A stretch of DNA of 49,191 bases from Paludibacteraceae bacterium (lineage in GTDB: Bacteria > Bacteroidota > Bacteroidia > Bacteroidales > Paludibacteraceae), in NCBI GenBank assembly GCA_024401645.1, contig JAKSKR010000021.1, positions 1-49,191 on the forward strand. Direction: 5' to 3'. Positions 1 through 7,510 of the stretch are shown here, one piece after another. The position numbers and the translations under genes are program-made. The first letter of the stretch is position 1, and every line of letters begins with the position of its first letter. The notes under the pieces were generated by a model that worked only from the letters and a program-made list of their open reading frames with translations, was not told where the DNA came from and searched no databases.

Positions 1-68
1 TGTTAACAAACTATCACATTTTATTATTCTGCTACCGATTGGTATATAATTCCCAAAATTTAATTCTT

Positions 69-302
69 ATGGAGACAATATTTGACCACAACATCACCAA
101 GAAGGAGATAAAAGAACTATTTAGATATCCTTATACAAAGGAGGAATATTTAGAAGATTTTGGGCATAGCGAGATATCATGCAATTCACACATCTATCTC
201 TTATATGTCAAAAGAAACAATAAACCTAAATGGGTTGAATATCTTTCAAAAATTCCAGATAGCGATTGGAAGATATTTGAATTGGCTAATTTTGACCATT
301 AA
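69..302 (+). CDS. small hypothetical protein
   Basis: Reading frame of 77 residues starting at the ATG at 69 (METIFDHNITKKEI). An in-frame ATG-like start 30 bases further upstream would add a tail with no obvious conserved character, so the shorter form is preferred. The protein is rich in acidic and aromatic residues (YPYTKEEYLEDF, then PDSDWKIFELANFDH), has no signal peptide and no membrane segment, and matches no family I recognise. The base composition is AT-rich compared with the murF-alr gene nearby. It stands alone at the window edge, so an upstream partner cannot be excluded. The length and soluble composition suggest a real small cytoplasmic protein, but no function is proposed. Confidence 0.45.
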   Translation: METIFDHNITKKEIKELFRYPYTKEEYLEDFGHSEISCNSHIYLLYVKRNNKPKWVEYLSKIPDSDWKIFELANFDH

Positions 303-688
303 CAAGTTTTATTGCCTTTTTAATAGATGCACGTTTAGATTTAACATAGCGGAATTTATAGGACTTTAAAACATAAGTTAAACAACAAAGCAGTCCTTGA
401 CGGGCGGCTTAATTAAAATTATTGCTGTCCGCTAAACATAAATACACATGATAATACAGTCCGCAGTGCCAATAACCACGGTGTTGCGGATTCATTTTCT
501 GAAAACCAGGCTCCCTAATCAAATAATGACAGCTGAATTGGAGGCTCTTTTTTCTGCTCAATTATGCTGCCATGCGTCAAAGCTTTTTACATAACTTTCC
601 GAACCGACTTTTTGGCCAAAATCAAGAACTTTTTGCTTGCCTAGCAAATCTACCAGCTGTCCATACATTGGCTGTCCGCTTAAATGTG

Positions 689-696
689 TACTTTTG
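689..696 (+). promoter_or_regulatory. -7 promoter box TACTTTTG
   Basis: The box fits the Bacteroidetes TAnnTTTG consensus, with TTG at 668-670 about 18 bases upstream as a -33 candidate. No reading frame follows; the next element is a strong terminator at 738-779, so it would drive a short RNA. Confidence 0.4.
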
Positions 697-702
697 CCTA
701 TC

Positions 703-779
703 GTTATTATGTTTTTGTAGCAAAAGACAAATAAGCGAATAGGCTGAATCTTCGCAATGGAGACTCAGCCTATTTTTTT
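703..779 (+). ncRNA. candidate small RNA of about 77 nt
   Basis: The stretch lies between a consensus -7 box (689-696) and an intrinsic terminator. It can form a first hairpin around TTTTTG-TAG-CAAAAG near 714-728 and then the terminator hairpin AATAGGCTGA/TCAGCCTATT. It contains no reading frame with a plausible start. It sits between the small gene at 69-302 and the convergent tRNA-Cys pair. I do not recognise the family; the call rests only on promoter-terminator spacing. Confidence 0.35.
738..779 (+). terminator. intrinsic terminator
   Basis: A 10-bp stem (738-747 with 765-774) is followed by a run of seven T. It ends the RNA candidate read from 703. Confidence 0.7.
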
Positions 780-839
780 GTCGGATGAAAATTTTTAAGC
801 GGACAGCAATAGAATTTTATCTGCAGCTGTGCCTAAAAC

Positions 840-870
840 GAAAAAAGCACCAGATTACTCTGATGCTTTT
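840..870 (-). terminator. terminator of the tRNA-Cys pair
   Basis: Stem 845-854 with 859-868 (AAGCACCAGA/TCTGATGCTT on the + strand, one G-T pair when read on the minus strand), followed on the minus strand by T residues. It lies just behind the second tRNA. Confidence 0.7.
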
Positions 871-873
871 CGA

Positions 874-944
874 GGTCTCTGGCGGATTCGAACCGCCGTA
901 AACGGTTTTGCAGACCGGTGACTAAGCCACTCATCCAAGAGACC
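874..944 (-). tRNA. tRNA-Cys (GCA), downstream copy
   Basis: Cloverleaf of 71 bases on the minus strand. The acceptor is GGTCTCT paired with AGAGACC, the anticodon loop CTGCAAA gives anticodon GCA, and the T loop is TTCGAAT. It is identical to the copy at 968-1038, 23 bases away, so both are probably processed from one transcript ending at the hairpin at 840-870. CCA is not encoded. Confidence 0.95.
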
Positions 945-967
945 ATACGGCCTTAATTTATTTTCGA

Positions 968-1038
968 GGTCTCTGGCGGATTCGAACCGCCGTAAACGGT
1001 TTTGCAGACCGGTGACTAAGCCACTCATCCAAGAGACC
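968..1038 (-). tRNA. tRNA-Cys (GCA), upstream copy
   Basis: The 71-base sequence and anticodon GCA are the same as in the copy at 874-944. It lies directly behind a consensus promoter box (1058-1065). The perfect identity suggests a recent tandem duplication or gene conversion. Confidence 0.95.
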
Positions 1039-1057
1039 ATGCTTTGGTTTTGCGTTG

Positions 1058-1065
1058 CAAAGATA
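1058..1065 (-). promoter_or_regulatory. -7 promoter box of tRNA-Cys operon
   Basis: TATCTTTG on the minus strand fits the Bacteroidetes TAnnTTTG consensus. TTTG-rich sequence lies about 20 bases upstream. Transcription would start roughly 10 bases before the first tRNA. Confidence 0.7.
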
Positions 1066-1149
1066 GTACAAAAACATTACCAAAACAAATTATAGACAAA
1101 TTTTTTAAGAAACTGCCCGAAATTTTATTACAAACCCCAGGCAATTCCT

Positions 1150-3612
1150 TTATTCCTTGTAGTACACGCGTTTCACACGGCGGCTAACACTGGTGAGGAT
1201 TTCGTAAGGAATGGTACCTAGCTTGTCGGCAAGCTCGGTAATGCTTTGGTGCGGGCCAAATACCTCCACCACATCGCCCTCCTGTGCATCAATGCCAGTC
1301 AGGTCAATCATGCATACGTCCATACACACGTTACCCACAATAGGTGCAAACTTGCCGTTCACCCACACCTTGCCGTTGCGGTTGCCCAAGTGGCGGTCAA
1401 GGCCATCGGCATAGCCAATAGGAATAGCGCCAATCACCGAGTCTTGGTTCAGCTTGCCCTTGCGGCTGTAGCCCACCGTTTCGCAGGCTGGCACGTGCTT
1501 TATCTGCAGAATGTTGGTCTTCAGTGCGCACACCTCTTGCAGGCGTTTGTTGTCAATGGCGCTAATGCCGTAGTGGCCAATGCCCAGGCGCACCATGTCG
1601 AACTGGTAGTCGCTAAAGCGTTCAATGCCCGCCGAGTTGCAGATGTGTGCCATCACCTTATAGTCGAAGGCGCCCTGTATTTTTTCCTTCACACCCTTAA
1701 AGCGTTCTATCTGCTCCATGGTAAAGGCGTCGAAGGCCTTGCTGTCGCTACCCACCAGGTGGCTGAATACCGAGCGTGCCCTCACTTGTTTCTGGCTTTT
1801 CAGTATGTCAATCACCTTGTCAATCTCTTCTGGCATGAAGCCCAATCGGTGCATGCCGGTGTCAATCTTTAGGTGTATAGGGTAGTCCTGAATATCCATT
1901 CGTTTAGCCTCGCTAATGATGCGCTCCAGCATCTGGAAGTTGTATATTTCAGGCTCAAGGTTGTATTCAAATAGTTTTGGGAAGGTGTTCGGCGCGGGGT
2001 CCATCACCATAATCGGAATGTGTATGCCCTCCTTGCGTAGCGAAGCACCCTCGTCGGCCACCGCCACCGCCAGGTAGTCGCAGCCGTTCTGTTGCAGTGT
2101 GCGGCTCACCTCAATGTCGCCACTGCCATAGGCGTAGGCCTTCACCATGCTGCAAATCTTGGTGCCTGGTTTTAGGAACGAACGGAAGTAGTTGAAGTTG
2201 CTCACCAGTGCGGTCAGATTCACCTCAAGAATAGTTTCGTGCACGGCATAGGCAAGCAGGTCGCTGATGTCCTCGAAGTGGAAGCGGCGCGAACCTTTAA
2301 GTAAGATGGTTTCGTTCTTGAAACTGAACGTGTTGAAGTGGGCAATAAAGTCCTCGGTTGTAGCAAAGAAGTACTTTTCTTCCGCATCCATCAGGTCGGC
2401 ATATTTGCCAATCTCGGTACCAATGCCAATCAGCTTGTCCACCCCCTTTGCAATTAGTAGGTTCTGCACGTTGCCGTAAAGCAGGTCGGTGCTCTGTCCG
2501 CTTTGCATGATGTCCGAGAGGATGAGCGTCTTCTTCGTGTGCATAATCGACGCCTGTTGGTTCAGGTAGTCTAGCGCAATTTCCAGCGAGTTGATGTCCG
2601 AATTATAGCTGTCGTCAATCACCATGCAACCGTTCTGTCCGCGTTTCACCTCCAGTCTCATAGCCACCTGTTCAAGGTTTGCCATGCGTGCCTGAATGGT
2701 GTCAGTCTGAATGTTCAGAAGTAGCATCGTGGCTAGGCAGTGCAGCGAGTCGTTAATCGAAGCCTCGTCGGTAAACGGAATGGTATATTGGCTAGAAACG
2801 CCGTTGTAGGTATAGGCAATGGTCGTCTGTCGGCCATCCTTTTGTTGCGACTTTATGCAGATGTCGGCATCGGCACATTCGCCGAAGCTGAGCACCTTGC
2901 CCTTCAGGTGGGCTTGCTGTATGCAGATGTCCACCAGCTTGTCGTCCTTGCAGTATATTAGTGTTTCGCAACCCTTAAACAGTTGTAGTTTCTCGCTGCA
3001 CTTCACCTTCATCGAGCTGAAGTTTTCCTGGTGGGCATCGCCTAGGGTGGTGAAGATGCCAATGCTTGGCTTCACAATTTCTTCAAGGCGTTCCATCTCG
3101 TTAGGTAGCGAAATGCCGGCCTCGAAGATGCCCAGTTGGCTGTCCTTGTTCAGTTCCCAAACCGAGAGCGGAACGCCAATCTGCGAGTTGTAGCTGCGTG
3201 GCGAGCGTGCAATGTTATAGTCGGCCTGAAGCAGTTGGTACAGCCATTCCTTCACAATGGTCTTTCCGTTACTGCCCGTAATGCCAATTACCGGAATGTT
3301 GAACTGCTCGCGGTGTTTAGCCGCCAGTTTCTGTAGTGCCTTCAGCGTGTCGTCAACCACCACGAAGTCGGCATCGGTCATTGAGCCGAAGCTGTCGCAC
3401 ATCTCGTTCACCATAAAGCAGCGAACGCCGTTGCGGTATAGGTTTTCAATGTATTGGCGGCCATCGCGTCGGCTGGTCTTAAGCGCTACGAATAGTGTTT
3501 CTTCTGGCAACGATAGCGCACGGCTGTCAGTACACAATTTAGCTATTTGTTTCTTTCCGTCGCCTTGCAGCATTCCGCCTGTAAGGTGGCTAATTTCTTC
3601 TGAACTGTACAT
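1150..3612 (-). CDS. murF-alr: bifunctional MurF ligase / alanine racemase
   Basis: A fused protein of 820 residues for cytoplasmic peptidoglycan precursor synthesis. Residues 1-455 are MurF, which adds D-Ala-D-Ala to the UDP-MurNAc-tripeptide using ATP; the ATP loop GITGSNGKT is at 110-118. Residues 460-820 are the PLP-dependent alanine racemase, with the Schiff-base lysine in SMVKAYAYGSG (K491), the GYSRKG region, IPIGYADGLDR and the GNVCMDVCM segment near the end. This fusion is a hallmark of Bacteroidetes and links production of D-alanine to its use. The start at 3612 gives the usual MurF N-terminus (MYSSEEISHLTGG). The neighbour upstream on the same strand is the VC0807-type membrane protein 130 bases away. 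No TAnnTTTG box was found in that gap, so the two may be co-transcribed. Confidence 0.97.
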   Translation of the reverse strand: MYSSEEISHLTGGMLQGDGKKQIAKLCTDSRALSLPEETLFVALKTSRRDGRQYIENLYRNGVRCFMVNEMCDSFGSMTDADFVVVDDTLKALQKLAAKHREQFNIPVIGITGSNGKTIVKEWLYQLLQADYNIARSPRSYNSQIGVPLSVWELNKDSQLGIFEAGISLPNEMERLEEIVKPSIGIFTTLGDAHQENFSSMKVKCSEKLQLFKGCETLIYCKDDKLVDICIQQAHLKGKVLSFGECADADICIKSQQKDGRQTTIAYTYNGVSSQYTIPFTDEASINDSLHCLATMLLLNIQTDTIQARMANLEQVAMRLEVKRGQNGCMVIDDSYNSDINSLEIALDYLNQQASIMHTKKTLILSDIMQSGQSTDLLYGNVQNLLIAKGVDKLIGIGTEIGKYADLMDAEEKYFFATTEDFIAHFNTFSFKNETILLKGSRRFHFEDISDLLAYAVHETILEVNLTALVSNFNYFRSFLKPGTKICSMVKAYAYGSGDIEVSRTLQQNGCDYLAVAVADEGASLRKEGIHIPIMVMDPAPNTFPKLFEYNLEPEIYNFQMLERIISEAKRMDIQDYPIHLKIDTGMHRLGFMPEEIDKVIDILKSQKQVRARSVFSHLVGSDSKAFDAFTMEQIERFKGVKEKIQGAFDYKVMAHICNSAGIERFSDYQFDMVRLGIGHYGISAIDNKRLQEVCALKTNILQIKHVPACETVGYSRKGKLNQDSVIGAIPIGYADGLDRHLGNRNGKVWVNGKFAPIVGNVCMDVCMIDLTGIDAQEGDVVEVFGPHQSITELADKLGTIPYEILTSVSRRVKRVYYKE

Positions 3613-3704
3613 TTCAGTTTTTTGCCTTTTTTATATCATTCTTTCCCTAGGGGAAATACTTTTTCTTTCTATTGTTTTGGTCGCAGTAATATCGCCAATC
3701 AGAA

Positions 3705-3743
3705 CCAATAAGAATTCTTTCGTAAAAATTTTAAACAGCTTCT
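3705..3743. repeat. single end of the AGAAGCTG inverted-repeat element
   Basis: CCAATAAGAATTCTTTCG followed by AAACAGCTTCT matches the right end of the 178-base element at 46571-46748. No opposite end is visible nearby, so this is a solo end or decayed copy. It directly abuts the stop codon of the membrane protein gene at 3743. Confidence 0.55.
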
Positions 3744-4528
3744 TAATTCTTTGTAATGCTGTCCGCATACAGTTCCTCGCTGTCGGCAACCCCGGTGTGT
3801 TTCACCAACTGTTTCTGGAAGAAGAAGATGGCGCCCACCATAAAGATCATCAGTGGCACAATGGTAATGGCTATGCTCATCAGCTTCACCTTGGCATAGG
3901 CATCGTTGAAGCTCAGGCTCTCGTCAAGCATGTAGTGCTGGGTGATGAAATAGTTGCAGATGCTAGAGAAGAGGAACGAGCCCGCCAAAATGAAAGACGT
4001 CTTGGTCAGGGTTCCCTCAAAATCCTTCTCGGTATTGTTTTTCTTCAGCAGTTGTTCAATCTTTTCGGTGTTGAACATCATAGGGTTGTAGAAGAGTTTT
4101 TTCACCAGTGGACTCTTCGTGAAGTTGCTTCCCAAAATGGCAAGTGCGAAGACGAGGGGCACAGCGGCACGTTCATACGCCACATATTCGCGTGGAAGTT
4201 CCAAGAGCCCAATGAGGCCAGTCACCAGAATGCCCAAGAAGCCCACCACCGCCATCATGCTCGTCTTCTTCTCCTTCGCCAAGTGGTAAATGAAGTAGCC
4301 AGCCGGGAAGGCCAAGGCAATAACAAGGCCCAGCTTGTTGCTGAAACCCTGTTCCAATCCGCCAAACTTCACCAAAAGTTTAGGCAGTTGGAAGAGACAG
4401 AGAATTGGAACGCCGATGTTGTAGATCATGCTGTTCATCTGTCCGCCCTTCTTTGGTGTTGGGGTAGTGTTCCCCTTCGTATCGTTGGTTTGTTCAACCA
4501 CTTCCTTGTTGTTAGTTTCGTTTTCCAT
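3743..4528 (-). CDS. VC0807-family integral membrane protein
   Basis: A protein of 261 residues with a charged, Thr/Lys-rich cytoplasmic N-terminus (1-32) and then about six hydrophobic segments. The order and character match the VC0807 family: IGVPILCLFQLPKLL, VIALAFPAGYFIYHL, AVVGFLGILVTGLIGLLEL, AAVPLVFALAILGS, the PLVKKLFYNP motif, FILAGSFLFSSICNYF, and IVPLMIFMVGAIFFF near the end. The family is a conserved, uncharacterised inner-membrane group sometimes mislabelled as a transporter; its substrate is unknown. A promoter box lies at 4599-4606, and a collapsed AGAAGCTG repeat sits in the leader between promoter and start. A second relic of the same repeat begins at the stop codon. Confidence 0.75.
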   Translation of the reverse strand: MENETNNKEVVEQTNDTKGNTTPTPKKGGQMNSMIYNIGVPILCLFQLPKLLVKFGGLEQGFSNKLGLVIALAFPAGYFIYHLAKEKKTSMMAVVGFLGILVTGLIGLLELPREYVAYERAAVPLVFALAILGSNFTKSPLVKKLFYNPMMFNTEKIEQLLKKNNTEKDFEGTLTKTSFILAGSFLFSSICNYFITQHYMLDESLSFNDAYAKVKLMSIAITIVPLMIFMVGAIFFFQKQLVKHTGVADSEELYADSITKN

Positions 4529-4548
4529 TTGTACAAGTAAAAAATCAA

Positions 4549-4593
4549 AGAAACTGTTCGAATTTTTTTATTGGGTAATTCTAGGCAGCTTCT
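4549..4593. repeat. collapsed 45-bp copy of the AGAAGCTG element
   Basis: AGAAACTGTTCGAA and TTTTTTTATTGG (left end) run directly into GTAATTCTAGGCAGCTTCT (right end), with no interior. It looks like the element of 46571-46748 reduced to its two ends. It lies in the 5' leader of the gene at 3743-4528. Confidence 0.5.
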
Positions 4594-4598
4594 AAATA

Positions 4599-4606
4599 CA
4601 AATTTA
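4599..4606 (-). promoter_or_regulatory. -7 promoter box TAAATTTG
   Basis: Consensus TAnnTTTG on the minus strand, 70 bases before the VC0807-family gene. No good -33 box was seen. Confidence 0.45.
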
Positions 4607-4741
4607 CTCCTTTTCTCCCTAAATAATCTCCACTTCACTTCAAAAATTCCGAAATGCAAGCCTGCCAATGTCTAAAATGTGTGAAAACGGCTCCCTTTTT
4701 AGGCTATTTTTCTGATTTTGAAATTTTTTTACTTTTTTTAG

Positions 4742-4773
4742 TTTGCTGTGAAATAAGAAAAATTCTATCTTTG
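4742..4773 (+). promoter_or_regulatory. consensus promoter of the HU gene
   Basis: TTTG at 4742-4745 (-33) and TATCTTTG at 4766-4773 (-7) are separated by 20 bases, a close match to the Bacteroidetes housekeeping promoter. The ATG follows at 4807. Confidence 0.8.
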
Positions 4774-4806
4774 CAACCCGAATTTAATGAGAAAACAAAA
4801 TATATT

Positions 4807-5088
4807 ATGACTAAGGCAGACATCGTAAACGAGATTTATGAGAAGACCGGTATTAGCCGCGAAGATGTAATGAGCATCGTAGAAGGTTACATGGAAGTAG
4901 TGAAGAACTCACTTTCAAAGGGCGAAAACGTTTATTTGCGTGGTTTTGGAACATTTGGCCTCAAGCTTCGCAAGCAGAAGATTGCTCGTAACATCAGTGC
5001 TAAGACAAGCGTAGTTGTTCCTGAACACAACATTCCTTCATTCAAGCCATGCAAGGAATTTGTTGAACAGGTTAAGAACAAGAACTAA
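4807..5088 (+). CDS. HU/IHF-family DNA-binding protein
   Basis: A small basic protein of 93 residues, the normal length for HU. The start MTKADIVNEIYEKTGIS is the standard N-terminal helix pair; longer in-frame starts would run through the promoter and are rejected. YLRGFGTFGLKLRKQKIARN is the beta-arm entry, and the arm carries the DNA-intercalating proline region PSFKPCKEFVEQVK at the C-terminus. It acts as a histone-like dimer that bends DNA in the nucleoid. It is monocistronic, with a textbook promoter at 4742-4773 and a strong terminator at 5127-5157. The final KNKN tail is typical of Bacteroidales HU proteins. HU and IHF subunits cannot be told apart from sequence alone. Confidence 0.95.
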   Translation: MTKADIVNEIYEKTGISREDVMSIVEGYMEVVKNSLSKGENVYLRGFGTFGLKLRKQKIARNISAKTSVVVPEHNIPSFKPCKEFVEQVKNKN

Positions 5089-5126
5089 TCAACACGCTTC
5101 TGTAGGTTACTCTACCGAACGAAACA

Positions 5127-5157
5127 CAAAGGTGCACCATTTGGCGCACCTTTTTTT
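5127..5157 (+). terminator. terminator of the HU gene
   Basis: AAAGGTGC (5128-5135) pairs with GCACCTTT (5146-5153), followed by seven T. Confidence 0.85.
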
Positions 5158-5176
5158 GTGCCCAAATGCAATCCCC

Positions 5177-5290
5177 AAATGCGCAAAAGCGCATGAATTC
5201 GTGTCAATTCGTCACGCCCCGGCGTGCATCCGTGAAATATCCTTACGAATCTGTCATTCGTGAAATCTGTGAAATTCGTTGGCGACCATC
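5177..5290. repeat. intergenic repeat family A, copy 1
   Basis: Composite unit: an ATGCGC..GCGCAT hairpin, then ATTCGTGTCAATTCG, then the palindrome CACGCC-CC-GGCGTG, then a CCGTGAAATATCC block and CGTGAAATCTGTGAAATTCG. Related copies lie at 6941, 37450, 44918, 45056 and 45291. It is non-coding; any reading frames through it are repeat translations. Confidence 0.8.
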
Positions 5291-5320
5291 TTATTTCATT
5301 TCTCAATGCCCGATAACAGG

Positions 5321-5410
5321 CAAGCGCTGAAGGCGCGACATCCTCCAGCCGAGTGCGTGAGCGCTCGGTTATCGTTCGCGCGTTTTTGGAGCGCTGAAAG
5401 TGCGACATCC
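5321..5410. repeat. intergenic repeat family B, copy 1
   Basis: Contains AGCGCTGAAGGCGCGACATC, the hairpin CCGAGTGCGTGAGCGCTCGG, and a closing GGAGCGCTGAAAGTGCGAC. Copies lie at 7274, 37611 and 49044 (partial). In three of the four places it follows a family A unit. Confidence 0.8.
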
Positions 5411-5429
5411 ACCAACAGAATTTCATGAC

Positions 5430-5464
5430 AAAAAAAAGACTCCGTTGAAAATCAACGAAGTCTT
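5430..5464 (-). terminator. terminator of tRNA-Gln
   Basis: Stem AAGACTCCGTTGA (5436-5448) with TCAACGAAGTCTT (5452-5464). On the minus strand it is followed by about eight T. Confidence 0.85.
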
Positions 5465-5471
5465 AATCGTG

Positions 5472-5542
5472 TTGTCCCTCAAGGATTCGAACCCAGACAA
5501 GCAGTGCCAGAAACTGATGTGCTACCATTACACCAAGGGACA
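5472..5542 (-). tRNA. tRNA-Gln (CTG)
   Basis: 71 bases on the minus strand. The acceptor is TGTCCCT with AGGGACA, discriminator A. The D arm is GTG/CAC around TAATGGTAG, the anticodon loop TTCTGGC gives CTG, and the T loop is TTCGAAT. The T stem has one mismatch. The promoter is at 5566-5597 and the terminator at 5430-5464, so it is a monocistronic tRNA. Confidence 0.9.
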
Positions 5543-5565
5543 ATTCCTTTGCTTGTTTTGCGGTG

Positions 5566-5597
5566 CAAATTTAGCCCTTTCTTTTCGTTCTTCCAAA
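5566..5597 (-). promoter_or_regulatory. promoter of tRNA-Gln
   Basis: On the minus strand TTTG (5594-5597) and TAAATTTG (5566-5573) are separated by 20 bases, the Bacteroidetes consensus spacing. Confidence 0.8.
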
Positions 5598-5709
5598 TGC
5601 CAAGCCAAATTTTTATCAAATTTTTATTCATTTCCCCTAAATATGTTCCAAATTGTGAACATTCATTACATTTCTTAAATTTTCTTTAACATTTTTGGCG
5701 CCGTTTTGT

Positions 5710-5717
5710 TAACTTTG
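5710..5717 (+). promoter_or_regulatory. -7 promoter box TAACTTTG
   Basis: TAnnTTTG match 19 bases before the ATG of the esterase gene. The -33 element is unclear, so the assignment is moderate. Confidence 0.5.
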
Positions 5718-5736
5718 CACATCATTATACGAATCT

Positions 5737-6834
5737 ATGAATTTAATTAAGTCACTTGCAACGTTTATGGTGTCGCTGTCGTTTGTACAATGCACTCCCG
5801 ACCGTGGCCTTATATCACCCTCAAACTCCAATCTAGTTTATGAGGGACGTGTCGTCCTAACCGACGAATCGGCCGCATTCTGTTACCCTGGCACCGCCGT
5901 ACGCATGGCGTTCACCGGCTCATCTGTTTCTGCCAGCCTTAAACCCAATTCGGGATATTATTGGGTTGAAATTGACAGCCTGCCAGCCTTCAAGCTCAGC
6001 ACCTTCGTTGGGAACAAGGAAAACAACCTTTTCCTTTTGGCCGACAGCCTTGGCATTGGCAACCACACCGTTCAGCTAACCCTCATCAACGAGGGACTTA
6101 ACGACAAGCCTGAGTTCTATGGTTTCGCCCTACCATCACCAAACACTGTCAAGTCAGTCCCTGCCAAGGCACATCGCATCGAGTTCATTGGCAACTCCAT
6201 GACCTGTGGCTATGGGGTAGAGGCGCCTAACAAGGAATGCGGATTTGCTGACTCTACCGAAAACTTTGCTTTGGCTTATGCAGGCATCGTTTCTAGGCGA
6301 TTCAACGCCGCTGCCATGGTGGTTGCACGTTCCGGAATTGGTGTTTACCGCAATTTCAACGACACCATCACCGGCTCCGAAAAGCCAATGCCGTCGTTTT
6401 ACGGCAACGCCTTCATCTTCGACTCTCCTAAATGGGACTTCTCCCAGTTCGAGCCCGAAATTGTCTGCATCTGCCTTGGAACCAACGACCTCAGCGTTGG
6501 CGAGTACGACCTCAACCGTTTCCAGGACGCTTACCTCAAGTTCGCCCAGCACATTCAGGACTTGAATCCGAAAGCGAAGCTCATCCTCATTTCCGGATCC
6601 ATGTTGAACGGACAGCGATTGGCCGACCAGTGCAAGGTGCTCGACTATGTTGCCTTCAATTTAAGGTCGAAAGGCGGAAACGACGTCTACCGTTTCAATT
6701 TCACACCGCAAGATGGCAGTCTTGGCTATGGTGCCGACTGGCATCCATCGCTCAAGCAACAGCAGCGCATGGCCGACGAACTCACGCAGTACATCGAGTC
6801 CATCGACTCCAACTGGAAACCAGCAAATCGCTAA
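5737..6834 (+). CDS. SGNH/GDSL esterase lipoprotein, CE2-like
   Basis: A protein of 365 residues. It begins with a lipoprotein signal ending LSFVQC (Cys at about 19), so it is probably anchored in an envelope membrane. Residues 30-140 look like the N-terminal jelly-roll domain of carbohydrate esterase family 2. Residues 145-360 are an SGNH hydrolase with the nucleophile in EFIGNSMTCGYG (S154), the GTNDLS block, and the DWHPS box (D334, H336). CE2 enzymes remove acetyl groups from polysaccharides such as xylan or mannan; that substrate is inferred from the family. It is monocistronic between a -7 box and a strong terminator. The gene is more GC-rich than the defence genes that follow and looks native. 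Confidence 0.88.
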   Translation: MNLIKSLATFMVSLSFVQCTPDRGLISPSNSNLVYEGRVVLTDESAAFCYPGTAVRMAFTGSSVSASLKPNSGYYWVEIDSLPAFKLSTFVGNKENNLFLLADSLGIGNHTVQLTLINEGLNDKPEFYGFALPSPNTVKSVPAKAHRIEFIGNSMTCGYGVEAPNKECGFADSTENFALAYAGIVSRRFNAAAMVVARSGIGVYRNFNDTITGSEKPMPSFYGNAFIFDSPKWDFSQFEPEIVCICLGTNDLSVGEYDLNRFQDAYLKFAQHIQDLNPKAKLILISGSMLNGQRLADQCKVLDYVAFNLRSKGGNDVYRFNFTPQDGSLGYGADWHPSLKQQQRMADELTQYIESIDSNWKPANR

Positions 6835-6866
6835 AGCCTATGGGGGCGCCTGCTCCCATCGCAATA

Positions 6867-6912
6867 AGACACAAGGGAAAGAGCAACCAACACTCTTTCC
6901 CTTGTCTATTTT
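6867..6912 (+). terminator. terminator of the esterase gene
   Basis: CAAGGGAAAGAG (6872-6883) pairs with CTCTTTCCCTTG (6893-6904), followed by an ATTTT tail. Confidence 0.75.
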
Positions 6913-6940
6913 CCGCCCAGGAACAACGAATGCAATCCCC

Positions 6941-7053
6941 CAATGCGACCAAGCGCATGAATTCGTGTCAATTCGTCACGCCCCCGGCGTGCATCCGTGA
7001 AATATCCATACATATCTGTCATTAGCGTAATCTGTGAAATTCGTTGACAACCT
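6941..7053. repeat. intergenic repeat family A, copy 2
   Basis: Same order of blocks as at 5177, with the central palindrome CACGCCCCCGGCGTG carrying one extra C. It lies in the 675-base gene-free stretch 6835-7510, which is made up almost entirely of repeats from three families plus the promoter at 7444. Confidence 0.75.
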
Positions 7054-7074
7054 TCTTATTACATTTTGTCTCTG

Positions 7075-7107
7075 CAAGCTCTGTAGCTGCGGGAAATGAG
7101 CGTGATG
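7075..7107. repeat. short dispersed repeat AGCTGCGG-AAATGAGCG
   Basis: CTCTGTAGCTGCGGGAAATG followed by AGCGTGATG recurs at 24280-24311 with few changes. It is non-coding and of unknown role. Confidence 0.45.
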
Positions 7108-7152
7108 AATCTGTTGCTGGCGTAATGATGCAACAAGTTCACCAACTCTGTA

Positions 7153-7206
7153 GCTTCGGGGGCTCTGTCCCGCTGCAATGATCTCTGCAGGGCTCTGTCC
7201 CGCTAA
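7153..7206. repeat. two GGGCTCTGTCCC hairpin repeats (family C)
   Basis: Two copies of GGGCTCTGTCCCGCT, 30 bases apart. Better-paired copies lie at 44992 and 45025, and another at 22427. Confidence 0.6.
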
Positions 7207-7273
7207 AATCACTCAACCCTAATAAACCTCGTCCCTACAACTCGTCCCGCTCCGCACAATGCCCGAACACAGG

Positions 7274-7362
7274 TAAGCGCTGAAGGCGCGACATCTTCCA
7301 ACCGAGTGCGTGAGTGCTCGGTTTTCATTCATGTAGTACGGGAGCGCGGAAAGTGCAACATT
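7274..7362. repeat. intergenic repeat family B, copy 2
   Basis: AGCGCTGAAGGCGCGACATC, CCGAGTGCGTGAGTGCTCGG and GGAGCGCGGAAAGTGCAAC. It is slightly decayed compared with the copy at 5321 and lies just before the AT-rich defence island. Confidence 0.7.
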
Positions 7363-7443
7363 AATTGAATTGCAATAAGTAAAATTCATAATGGTTTCAG
7401 AATTTTGATAGATTTTCATTGCATAAAAATATGAACCTTTCTG

Positions 7444-7451
7444 TACATTTG
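7444..7451 (+). promoter_or_regulatory. -7 promoter box TACATTTG
   Basis: TAnnTTTG match about 60 bases before the Abi-alpha start. It is the only good box in this AT-rich leader and probably drives both 7511-8272 and 8314-9657. Confidence 0.55.
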
Positions 7452-7510
7452 TTTTGAATTTATTAATTTTAATTTGATGAATATTAGATTAACATTAGAA
7501 ATAAGTTGAT

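Larger units (their letters stand above)
421..810. repeat. possible element bounded by inverted GCTGTCCGCT repeats
   Basis: ATTGCTGTCCGCTAAA at 421-436 is matched in inverse orientation by TTTAAGCGGACAGCAAT at 794-810. A third copy, GCTGTCCGCTTAAA at 671-684, forms a perfect 14-base inverted pair with 794-807. There is no coding potential inside. The stretch 303-873 otherwise holds only the RNA candidate and terminators listed separately. It could be a small non-autonomous element or a structured intergenic region; no target duplication is evident. Confidence 0.35.

Noticed and set aside
3257..4540. 427-residue open frame on the plus strand
   Set aside because: It lies opposite murF-alr and the VC0807-family gene; the composition is low-complexity and follows the codons of the real genes.
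5112..5426. 104-residue minus-strand frame beginning MSHFQRS
   Set aside because: It is a translation of repeat families A and B; the same words occur at several intergenic copies.
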